From Flavobacterium sp. Root186 (GTDB taxonomy: Bacteria; Bacteroidota; Bacteroidia; Flavobacteriales; Flavobacteriaceae): a stretch of 64,000 nucleotides of DNA. Location of the stretch: contig NZ_LMHW01000012.1 of assembly GCF_001428525.1 (NCBI RefSeq), positions 124,114 through 188,113 on the forward strand. Reading direction: 5' to 3'. The translations under genes were made by a program, and so were the position numbers. The notes under the pieces were generated by a model. It ran no database searches, had not been told where the DNA came from, and saw nothing but the letters and a program-made list of their open reading frames with translations. Shown in pieces: positions 26,406-33,473 of this stretch (positions within the stretch are counted from its first letter, which is position 1; each line of letters opens with the position of its first letter).

Positions 26406-26531
26406 TGTTAAAATTTTATTAAAATGATATTTAAAAACTACAACGTTTTCATTTTTTTGAAGCGAATAATTATGCCCAAAAATGTAATTTGTGTTTTATC
26501 AAATATTAATTTTCCAATAATGTAATTGTAG

Positions 26532-27119
26532 TTACAGATCTGAAATCTGATTTATCTGACTTAACATGATATTGAAAATCACAGTTAAATCTTTACCGGT
26601 TTTAACAACACCAAGAGCCGCTTTTGGAGGTGTCATTTCAAAATCGCCAAAAGTGATTTGATTAGAACCCTGAAGAGTAAAGGTTCCATTATCTGCTGTT
26701 ATTTTTACCTGAGTTTTATACTCTTTGCTGACACCGGCAATGGTATAAGTTCCGGTTAAGATCCAAGTTGATTCATTTATTTTTTCAGCAGATTTTAACG
26801 CATACTCAATAGTTTTATGCGTTTCTGTATCTAAGGCTTCATAAGCCACTTGGTCCATGCTTGTTTTGCTGCTTTTTAAACTTTCTGCCAATAAGGTAAT
26901 AGTTAAGCTGTTTATAGCTGCTAGTTTAGAATCTTGTACCGTTAAGTTGGCGATACCAGTTCCTTCTGTAGATTTCATTATCCAATCGTGAACAGTAGAA
27001 GTTCCGGCAACTTCAAAAGTTGATTTAGCAGCTGCTACCGTATAGGTTCTTTGCGCGTTTAGTTGTAATGATACTGCTGTGAAAATTGCTGTTAATAGGA
27101 TTGATTTAATTGTTTTCAT
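26532..27119 (-). CDS. YceI family protein (paralogue of 25710-26279)
   Basis: This 195-residue exported protein has a signal peptide ending LNAQ and the same blocks as the neighbouring YceI protein: VAGTSTVHDWIM, NSLTITLLAESLKSSKTSMD, WILTGTYTIAGVSKEYKT and PPKAALGVVKTGKDLTV. It is monocistronic and lies upstream of the YceI-porin operon on the same strand. The pair looks like a local duplication that kept promoter and operator. Lipid-binding is inferred from the family. Confidence 0.92.
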   Translation of the reverse strand: MKTIKSILLTAIFTAVSLQLNAQRTYTVAAAKSTFEVAGTSTVHDWIMKSTEGTGIANLTVQDSKLAAINSLTITLLAESLKSSKTSMDQVAYEALDTETHKTIEYALKSAEKINESTWILTGTYTIAGVSKEYKTQVKITADNGTFTLQGSNQITFGDFEMTPPKAALGVVKTGKDLTVIFNIMLSQINQISDL

Positions 27120-27191
27120 CTTGATAGGTATTTGTTAATTTTAATCGGGAGAGTTCTGTAAGTGGTTGTGAACTGACCTTATTTCTTAGAT

Positions 27192-27199
27192 CAAAATTA
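27192..27199 (-). promoter_or_regulatory. -7 element (TAATTTTG) of the second YceI gene
   Basis: A perfect TAnnTTTG match on the minus strand, about 73 nt upstream of the start codon and 30 bp from the palindrome at 27222. Confidence 0.6.
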
Positions 27200-27221
27200 T
27201 CAAGCAGACAGCCGAAATTAA

Positions 27222-27235
27222 ATGATAAAAATCAT
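27222..27235. promoter_or_regulatory. Crp/Fnr-like operator upstream of the second YceI gene
   Basis: The 14-mer ATGATAAAAATCAT is identical to that at 26392-26405. With the -7 element at 27192-27199, its centre falls roughly 40 bp upstream of the expected transcription start, the position used by class II activators of the Crp/Fnr family. Confidence 0.6.
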
Positions 27236-27362
27236 AGCCAAACTTTAATTAAATCATTATAGTAAAGGTTTGACAGGTAAATAGAGAGATGATTTTGCAT
27301 AAAATTCAAGAAGAGATAAATTAAGAATGCATCTAAAAATCAAAAAAAATGACAAAAGTGAT

Positions 27363-27370
27363 TAACTTTG
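27363..27370 (+). promoter_or_regulatory. -7 element (TAACTTTG) of rlmN
   Basis: A perfect TAnnTTTG match ending only 4 nt before the rlmN start codon, so the mRNA is probably leaderless or nearly so. Confidence 0.6.
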
Positions 27371-27374
27371 CAGC

Positions 27375-28427
27375 ATGCAAATCGAGAAAAAAGACATAAG
27401 AGCCTTATCAAAAGATCAGTTACGAGATTTTTTTGTCGCAAATAATGACAAAGCTTTTCGTGGAAATCAAGTTTATGAATGGCTTTGGAGCAAAGGAGCA
27501 CACAGTTTTGAGGATATGACGAATGTTGCCAAAACAACACGTTCTATGCTTGAAGAAAATTTTGTTATCAATCATATTAAGGTTGATACCATGCAGAGAA
27601 GCAGCGACGGAACAGTAAAAAATGCTGTTAGATTACACGATGGATTAGTTGTGGAATCTGTTTTAATTCCAACAGAAACCAGAACAACGGCTTGTGTTTC
27701 AAGTCAGGTTGGGTGTAGTCTAGATTGTAATTTCTGTGCAACTGCACGTTTAAAAAGAATGCGAAATTTGGAGCCGGGAGAAATCTACGATCAGATTTTG
27801 GCAATTGATAAAGAAAGCCGTTTGTACCACAATCATCCGCTTTCGAATATTGTTTTTATGGGAATGGGCGAACCTTTAATGAATTATAATAATGTCATTA
27901 AAGCGATCGATATGGTTACATCGCCGGAAGGATTAGGAATGTCTCCAAAGCGTATTATGCTTTCGACATCAGGAATTCCGAAAATGATCAAAAAAATGGC
28001 CGATGATGATGTGAAATTCAAACTGGCAGTTTCCCTGCATTCGGCAATTGATGAAATCCGCGCGAAGATTATGCCTTTCAGCAAAAACTTTCCTCTAAAA
28101 GATTTACGAGAAGCATTAGAATATTGGTACAGAAAAACAAAAAGCAAAATTTCATACGAATATGTAGTTTGGAAAGGGATCAACGACGATAAAGCTTCGG
28201 TAGACGCCTTGGTAAAATTCTGTAAATATGTACCGTGTAAAGTCAATTTAATTGAATATAACCCAATTGATGACGGAGAATTTCAACAAGCTTCAGAAGA
28301 ATCTATTTTAGCTTACATTACAGCATTAGAAAATATTGGAGTTGTAGTAAAAGTGCGTCGCAGCCGCGGAAAAGATATTGATGCTGCCTGCGGGCAATTA
28401 GCAAACAAAGAAGCTGATTCGGTATAG
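27375..28427 (+). CDS. rlmN: 23S rRNA (adenine(2503)-C(2))-methyltransferase
   Basis: This is a 350-residue radical-SAM enzyme that methylates A2503 of 23S rRNA and position 37 of some tRNAs. The cluster-binding cysteines are C114, C118 and C121 (GCSLDCNFCAT). The active-site cysteine near the C-terminus is C339 in IDAACGQLA. The GEPLMNYNN segment of radical-SAM methylases is also present. The stop codon is the first base of a REP-like hairpin cluster. Confidence 0.97.
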   Translation: MQIEKKDIRALSKDQLRDFFVANNDKAFRGNQVYEWLWSKGAHSFEDMTNVAKTTRSMLEENFVINHIKVDTMQRSSDGTVKNAVRLHDGLVVESVLIPTETRTTACVSSQVGCSLDCNFCATARLKRMRNLEPGEIYDQILAIDKESRLYHNHPLSNIVFMGMGEPLMNYNNVIKAIDMVTSPEGLGMSPKRIMLSTSGIPKMIKKMADDDVKFKLAVSLHSAIDEIRAKIMPFSKNFPLKDLREALEYWYRKTKSKISYEYVVWKGINDDKASVDALVKFCKYVPCKVNLIEYNPIDDGEFQQASEESILAYITALENIGVVVKVRRSRGKDIDAACGQLANKEADSV

Positions 28428-28600
28428 TCCCTACGGGACAAAAAACGATATTACGAAATGTTGTGTCTACCGATATTTACTCTACGAGATTGCTTTGCTA
28501 TATAGCTGAAAATTTTTCAGAACATATTCCGCTAGGAATATCTCATCGGTAGAAAACAAATAATGACAATATAAAAATGTCCCATCGGGACATTTGATGG
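28427..28600. repeat. REP-like cluster of palindromes
   Basis: Five palindromes occur in about 170 bp: GTCCC-TAC-GGGAC at 28427-28439; CTACCGAT at 28467-28474 pairing with ATCGGTAG at 28545-28552; inside that pair, CTGAAAA/TTTTCAG at 28506-28520 and ATATTCC-GCTA-GGAATAT at 28524-28541; and AATGTCCC-ATC-GGGACATT at 28576-28594. The whole can fold as a branched structure. It contains no gene. Confidence 0.8.
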
Positions 28601-28604
28601 GTAA

Positions 28605-28655
28605 TAAAAAAAGCATTAAAAACGAGGGTGAATCTTGTTTTTAATGCTTTTTTTG
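28605..28655. terminator. Bidirectional terminator between rlmN and a convergent lipoprotein gene
   Basis: AAAAGCATTAAAAAC pairs with GTTTTTAATGCTTTT around a 13-nt loop, with A and T runs on the two sides. It serves both convergent genes. Confidence 0.8.
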
Positions 28656-28671
28656 TGGGCAAAAAGGGATC

Positions 28672-29532
28672 TTATTTTTTCAAATCAATTTCTTCTGTTA
28701 CGCCGTCTTTGGTTACAGAAGCCAGTGTGTCGCAATCACCATTGCCATAATCAATCGTAGCCGAAGCTCCATTTTTAGTTATTTCAACAACTCCTTTTAC
28801 TGCAAATGATTTTTTGCATGAAGCTTTAAATTCAAGAGGAGTCGTAATTTCTGCAGAGAAGGTATCTCCGTTTGGTAAAGTTGTGGTACCGCTTCCGGTC
28901 ACTACAAAAACATTGTCTTCCCAATTAAACCAAGTGTTATAACCGGCAGTCATTTCTTTCACTAACGAACCTTTTCTGCTGTAAATACTTCCGTCATCAA
29001 AAGTAATAGTCAGATCAATTGCAGCGGTCGAAACAGGATGCACTTCTGCCAGTAAATCAGTTGATTTTACAGTTCTAATAATGCTTTTGCTTCCCTGAAG
29101 TAGTTTACCATTGTGGTAAAAACCTTCAAATGTATAACTGATTGTTTGTGTCGAAGCCGAAAAATCATTAGAAAACGAAACCACCATTTTTCCTTTTACC
29201 GTATTTCCGTTATCAAGCGTACAGCCGTCAACGCCAAAATCCACCGTTTTTGTAAAAGTATTATTCGTTAAAACTGTTGTAATAACAGCACATTCAGGTA
29301 AAAAGTGTTTAATGTTTCCAGAAGGTTTGCTGTTAATGTTTACTTGTGAGTTAAACTGATCTTCAGCAATATTAGTAACATCTTCAATTGAGGCATCTAT
29401 TTTAGAATTTGCAATTATTTCGTCGTTAGTAATGACCTTAGCAGTTCCGTCGTTTGTGTTTTCATCAGAATTACAACTTGTAAATAGTGATAAAGCGATA
29501 CAGGTTCCAATTAATAAAAATTTTGTTTTCAT
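28672..29532 (-). CDS. Hypothetical lipoprotein
   Basis: The product is 286 residues long with a lipoprotein signal MKTKFLLIGTCIALSLFTSC (Cys 20), followed by an acidic Asn/Asp-rich linker. The mature part is rich in short beta-strands with Gly-Thr turns (VKGKMVVSFSNDF, VVTGSGTTTLPNGDTF), suggesting a beta-sandwich or jelly-roll. I recognise no family motif and assign no function. It is monocistronic and divergent from the polyprenyl synthase gene. Confidence 0.78.
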   Translation of the reverse strand: MKTKFLLIGTCIALSLFTSCNSDENTNDGTAKVITNDEIIANSKIDASIEDVTNIAEDQFNSQVNINSKPSGNIKHFLPECAVITTVLTNNTFTKTVDFGVDGCTLDNGNTVKGKMVVSFSNDFSASTQTISYTFEGFYHNGKLLQGSKSIIRTVKSTDLLAEVHPVSTAAIDLTITFDDGSIYSRKGSLVKEMTAGYNTWFNWEDNVFVVTGSGTTTLPNGDTFSAEITTPLEFKASCKKSFAVKGVVEITKNGASATIDYGNGDCDTLASVTKDGVTEEIDLKK

Positions 29533-29678
29533 AATAAATAGTTTTTTTGGTTTTACTTTTAATCAATGAATTCAAATTAGTTATTAGATTGAGGTGTTTT
29601 TGGATTGTTTTTTTTAAATTAGTACATATTTATAGATATACTAACATAAAATAGACAACGTTTTTTTATTTAAAATAG

Positions 29679-29686
29679 TATATTTG
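29679..29686 (+). promoter_or_regulatory. -7 element (TATATTTG) of the polyprenyl synthase gene
   Basis: A perfect consensus octamer ending 8 nt before the start codon; the transcript would have almost no leader. Confidence 0.6.
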
Positions 29687-29694
29687 AAATCGAA

Positions 29695-30672
29695 ATGAAT
29701 ATTACTTCACAAATAAAACAGCCTATAATTACCGAGATGGAACTTTTTGAAAAAAAGTTTCATGAATCGATGACTTCCAAGGTTGCTTTGCTAAACAGAA
29801 TCACCTATTATATTGTAAATAGAAAAGGAAAACAAATGCGTCCGATGTTTGTTTTTTTGACAGCAAAAATGGTTTCTGGCGGCATTGTAAACGAAAGAAC
29901 CTATCGAGGCGCTTCGGTAATTGAATTGATTCATACGGCAACTTTGGTTCATGATGATGTGGTAGACGACAGTAATCGCCGCCGCGGATTCTTCTCAATA
30001 AATGCACTTTGGAAAAATAAAATTGCTGTTCTTGTTGGAGATTATTTGCTTTCAAAAGGATTGCTGCTATCTATTGATAACGGCGATTTTGATTTACTCC
30101 GAATCATTTCTGTAGCCGTTCGAGAAATGAGCGAAGGCGAATTACTTCAAATCGAAAAAGCGCGCAGACTCGATATTACCGAAGATGTTTATTACGAAAT
30201 CATCCGAAAAAAAACTGCAACACTTATTGCAGCTTGTTGTGCACTTGGTGCAAAATCAGTAATTGAAGATGATATTCAGGTTGAAAATATGCGAAAGTTT
30301 GGCGAACTTATCGGAATGGCATTTCAAATTAAAGATGACCTGTTTGATTACAGTGAAGAAGCCATCGGAAAACCAACAGGAATCGATATTAAAGAGCAAA
30401 AAATGACTTTGCCTTTAATTCATGTTTTAAATACTTGTACTCCGCAGGAAAAAAAGTGGTTGATAAACTCCATCAAAAACCACAACAAAGACAAAAAACG
30501 CGTCAAAGAAGTTATTGCCTTTGTAAAAAATAATAATGGTTTGGCTTACGCCGAAGATAAAATGGTGCAATTTCAGCAAGAAGCACTTTCCCTTTTAGAA
30601 AATTACCCGGATTCTGAATTCAAAGCGGCGCTTACTTTAATGGTAAATTACGTTATTGAGAGGAAGAAATAA
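29695..30672 (+). CDS. Polyprenyl diphosphate synthase (trans-isoprenyl)
   Basis: This 325-residue enzyme condenses isopentenyl diphosphate with an allylic primer to make a long-chain prenyl diphosphate, in Bacteroidota most likely the side chain of menaquinone. The first aspartate-rich motif is HDDVVDDSNRRRG (86-98) and the second is KDDLFDY near 213-218. GKQMRPMF near 45 binds isopentenyl diphosphate. Chain length cannot be read reliably from sequence. Confidence 0.92.
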   Translation: MNITSQIKQPIITEMELFEKKFHESMTSKVALLNRITYYIVNRKGKQMRPMFVFLTAKMVSGGIVNERTYRGASVIELIHTATLVHDDVVDDSNRRRGFFSINALWKNKIAVLVGDYLLSKGLLLSIDNGDFDLLRIISVAVREMSEGELLQIEKARRLDITEDVYYEIIRKKTATLIAACCALGAKSVIEDDIQVENMRKFGELIGMAFQIKDDLFDYSEEAIGKPTGIDIKEQKMTLPLIHVLNTCTPQEKKWLINSIKNHNKDKKRVKEVIAFVKNNNGLAYAEDKMVQFQQEALSLLENYPDSEFKAALTLMVNYVIERKK

Positions 30673-30872
30673 TTTCTTTAATTAGATAATCAGAAAATTT
30701 ATCAATTAGATAATTGGTTTACTTTGTTGTAAATCAGTTGTGTATTTCTATTTGATTGGGATTTGTATTTTTTTTATTGGAATTTTTTACACTTCATGCA
30801 ACCATTTCAAATCGACATGCGTCTATGTTAATAGAAGTCTGTTTCTAAAACCAAAAACCGAAAAGCGTATTA

Positions 30873-31433
30873 ATGAAAATTATTCATTTACATCAAGAAG
30901 AAACCAAAATCATAAAGCTTGCTGTCGAAAATAATCGGCAGGCACAGCAGCAGATTTACAGTAAGTTTTCTTCAAAAATGTTAAGTGTCTGCCGACAATA
31001 TATAAAAGATATTCAGCTGGCAGAAGATGTAATGATCACGGCTTTTATGAAAGTCTTTACGAATCTAAGAAACTTTGAACATAAAGGAAGCTTTGAAGGC
31101 TGGATTCGCCGAATTATGGTTAACGAATGTATTTCTTATTTAAGAGTCCAGAAAAAAGTAAATTTTGCCGAAGATGAATTTTTTGTTGAAGAAAGTTTCA
31201 ACGAAATCGACAGTCAGTTTACAGTTGATCAAATTCAGTTTTTAATTGATGCTTTGCCGGATGGTTATAAAATGATTTTCAATTTATACGCCATTGAAGG
31301 TTATAAACACAATGAAATTGCCAAGATGTTAGGAATTAATGAAGGAACATCAAAATCGCAATTATCGCACGCCAGGAAAATGCTGCAAACACAAATTACT
31401 ATTCTAAAAAAACAAGATAATGGAACCGAATAA
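30873..31433 (+). CDS. RNA polymerase sigma factor, ECF type
   Basis: This is a 186-residue sigma-70 family protein with regions 2 and 4 only. Region 2 spans about 20-95 (QLAEDVMITAFMKVFTNLRNF, FEGWIRRIMVNECISYLR). Region 4 spans about 125-175, with the helix-turn-helix GYKHNEIAKMLGINEGTSKSQLSHARKML split around the turn. It should direct polymerase to a specific set of promoters. The next gene overlaps its 3' end by 14 bp and encodes a single-pass membrane protein, a common position for an anti-sigma factor. Confidence 0.92.
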   Translation: MKIIHLHQEETKIIKLAVENNRQAQQQIYSKFSSKMLSVCRQYIKDIQLAEDVMITAFMKVFTNLRNFEHKGSFEGWIRRIMVNECISYLRVQKKVNFAEDEFFVEESFNEIDSQFTVDQIQFLIDALPDGYKMIFNLYAIEGYKHNEIAKMLGINEGTSKSQLSHARKMLQTQITILKKQDNGTE

Positions 31434-32139
31434 TTTTGAAAAGGATTTCCGTGAAAAACTAAACCAACGCAAAATTGAACCAAGCGAAAAAGCCTGGGAT
31501 CGATTAGATGCTATGTTGAGTGTTGCAGAAACGAAAAAACCAAAGAAAAACAGAAAATGGCTTTATATCGCCGCCAGTATTGTTGGTTTTTTATTAGTGG
31601 GAACTTTCTTTTTTAATCAAAAGAAAGAAAAGATCGAAAGCCCTAAAAGTATTGTAATCGAAGAAAATACTAAAAAAGATTCTGCTGCTAAACCAACTAT
31701 AAATAAAGTTGAATCAGTTCAAACAGAAACGGTGATCGCTGAAAAAACTTCAACTGAAACTGAAGTGCAAAAATCAAATAAACAAGAAAACAACCTTAAT
31801 CAAATACCAAATAAAACCATTAAAAATGAATCAAATCAAATAGCGGAGTCTTCAGTCATCATCAAAAACAATCAAGAAAAACAATCAAATACAAATCCGG
31901 TTGTAGTTATCAAAAATCCTAAAAAAGAAAATACAGATCAATTATTCGAAAAGGCAGAAAAAAGCGTTTTGGCTGAAAGTTCAGTTAAAAAATCAAAAAT
32001 AAAAATCAATGCTTCTGATTTACTGAATCAGGTCGATGGTGAATTGGAACTTTCATTTAGAGAAAAAGTAATTACCAAAGTCAATAAAAATTACCAAACC
32101 GTAAAAGTGGCTTTAGCAAATAGAAATCAGCAGGAGTAG
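31420..32139 (+). CDS. Single-pass membrane protein, candidate anti-sigma factor
   Basis: This 239-residue protein has a short N-terminal cytoplasmic part (about 1-45, EKAWDRLDAMLSVAE), one transmembrane helix (about 47-65, WLYIAASIVGFLLVGTFFF) and a long hydrophilic Lys/Glu/Asn-rich periplasmic tail. This topology and the 14-bp overlap with the sigma gene suggest an anti-sigma or sigma-associated regulator. There is no zinc-binding anti-sigma signature, so the role is inferred from context. Confidence 0.75.
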   Translation: MEPNNFEKDFREKLNQRKIEPSEKAWDRLDAMLSVAETKKPKKNRKWLYIAASIVGFLLVGTFFFNQKKEKIESPKSIVIEENTKKDSAAKPTINKVESVQTETVIAEKTSTETEVQKSNKQENNLNQIPNKTIKNESNQIAESSVIIKNNQEKQSNTNPVVVIKNPKKENTDQLFEKAEKSVLAESSVKKSKIKINASDLLNQVDGELELSFREKVITKVNKNYQTVKVALANRNQQE

Positions 32140-32183
32140 AGAATAAAGAGCAAAGAATAAAGAAGCAAGAATATAGATTTTCA

Positions 32184-32228
32184 GTTCCGGAGGAACGATT
32201 CATATTGTAGCGTCGGGTTTTAACCCGA
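32184..32228. repeat. REP-like pair of palindromes
   Basis: GTTCC-GGA-GGAAC at 32184-32196 and TCGGGTT-TT-AACCCGA at 32213-32228 lie between the candidate anti-sigma gene and the barrel protein gene. The arrangement resembles the larger cluster after rlmN. Confidence 0.7.
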
Positions 32229-32315
32229 TGTAGATGGAATAAAGCATTCACAATTTACCATTTATAATTCACAATTAATAATCATCAATCAACAATCAAA
32301 ATTAAAAAATCAATC

Positions 32316-33344
32316 ATGAAAAATTTTACCATTTACCTCGTAATCCTGGTTTTCTTATTCGTAAGCAAAGTTCTGGGACAGGAAACCTTTGAATCAAGAG
32401 CAAAGCAAATTGCCAATAAAATCGAAAAGATTACCAAAGAAGAAAAAGAAACCCTGAAACAAGAAATTGAAGCTGTAAATGTTCAATTATCAGAAGGGAA
32501 AATCACACAAGAACAGGCTGATAAACGCAAAAAAGAATTAGCAGAAGCCCGTGCCGTAATTATCGAAGAAAAAGTGACTTTGGCACAAAATGAACTGAAC
32601 GATTTGGTTCAGCAAAAAGTTGACGGAAAAATCAAAGAAGATTCTTCTAAAGTCTACATGATCCGATGGAAATCTAATAGACATGACAAAGATTCGATTC
32701 ACGGTGAAAAAAGAACAACATCGCAATTTGTATTTGCAATGGGTTTGAATAATACAATGGTTGACGGAAAACTACAAGATTCTAATTACCGTTTTATGGG
32801 TTCGCACTTTTATGAATGGGGTTTTACCTATAACTCAAGATTAATGAAAAATGATAATCTGCTTCATGCTAAATACGGACTTTCATTGATGTATAATAAT
32901 ATTCGCCCGACAGATAACAGAAGTTTTGTGGTAGACGGCAATCAAACCAATCTTGTAGAAAATCCGGTTCATTTGACAGAATCTCGTTTTAGAAACGTGT
33001 ATTTGGTGGCTCCGGTGCATTTAGAATTTGATTTTACAAAAGCAGGAGAAAGCAACGGAAAAAAATATTTCAAAACCCACAAAAATTTCCGTTTTGGAGT
33101 AGGAGGTTACGCTGGAATCAATGTGAAATCAAAACAAATTTTAAAATTTGAAGAAGACGATTTAAAGTATAAAACCACAATTAAAGGCGATTATAATGTA
33201 AATAATTTTATTTACGGTTTGAGTTCTTACATTGGTTACAGAGAATTGAGTTTGTATTTTAAATACGATTTGAACCCTATATTTCAGGATAATTTAACCA
33301 AGGAAAATAATGTTTCTTTAGGTTTACGCCTTGATTTGAATTGA
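32316..33344 (+). CDS. Outer-membrane beta-barrel protein with N-terminal coiled coil
   Basis: The product is 342 residues long. A signal peptide (MKNFTIYLVILVFLFVSKVLGQ) is followed by a charged helical region (about 28-112, with heptad-like KEEKETLKQEIEAVNVQL), predicted as a coiled coil. A C-terminal half of amphipathic strands follows (HAKYGLSLMYNNIRP, NFRFGVGGYAGINV, LSLYFKYDLNPIF), likely a small outer-membrane barrel. Similar proteins often accompany the ECF sigma and membrane-protein pair in Bacteroidota, which suggests an envelope-stress or surface role. No specific function can be stated. Confidence 0.75.
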   Translation: MKNFTIYLVILVFLFVSKVLGQETFESRAKQIANKIEKITKEEKETLKQEIEAVNVQLSEGKITQEQADKRKKELAEARAVIIEEKVTLAQNELNDLVQQKVDGKIKEDSSKVYMIRWKSNRHDKDSIHGEKRTTSQFVFAMGLNNTMVDGKLQDSNYRFMGSHFYEWGFTYNSRLMKNDNLLHAKYGLSLMYNNIRPTDNRSFVVDGNQTNLVENPVHLTESRFRNVYLVAPVHLEFDFTKAGESNGKKYFKTHKNFRFGVGGYAGINVKSKQILKFEEDDLKYKTTIKGDYNVNNFIYGLSSYIGYRELSLYFKYDLNPIFQDNLTKENNVSLGLRLDLN

Positions 33345-33368
33345 GAATAAAGTTTGAATTTAGTTAGT

Positions 33369-33398
33369 AAAAAAGTGCTTCGAAAGAGGTACTTTTTT
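33369..33398 (+). terminator. Terminator after the barrel protein gene
   Basis: AAAAAAGTGC pairs with GTACTTTTTT (one wobble), followed by T residues, 25 nt past the stop codon. Confidence 0.65.
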
Positions 33399-33473
33399 TA
33401 TTTTAAATTCTAAAAATTCAAGATTGATTTATGTACTTTTACAAGCTATAATTTTTAAAAAAGAATTTACGTT

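Noticed and set aside
30740..30934. Open frame of 64 residues upstream of the sigma factor gene
   Set aside because: It has one hydrophobic stretch but low-complexity codon use, overlaps the sigma gene start in another frame and shows no family motif; most likely an AT-rich chance frame.
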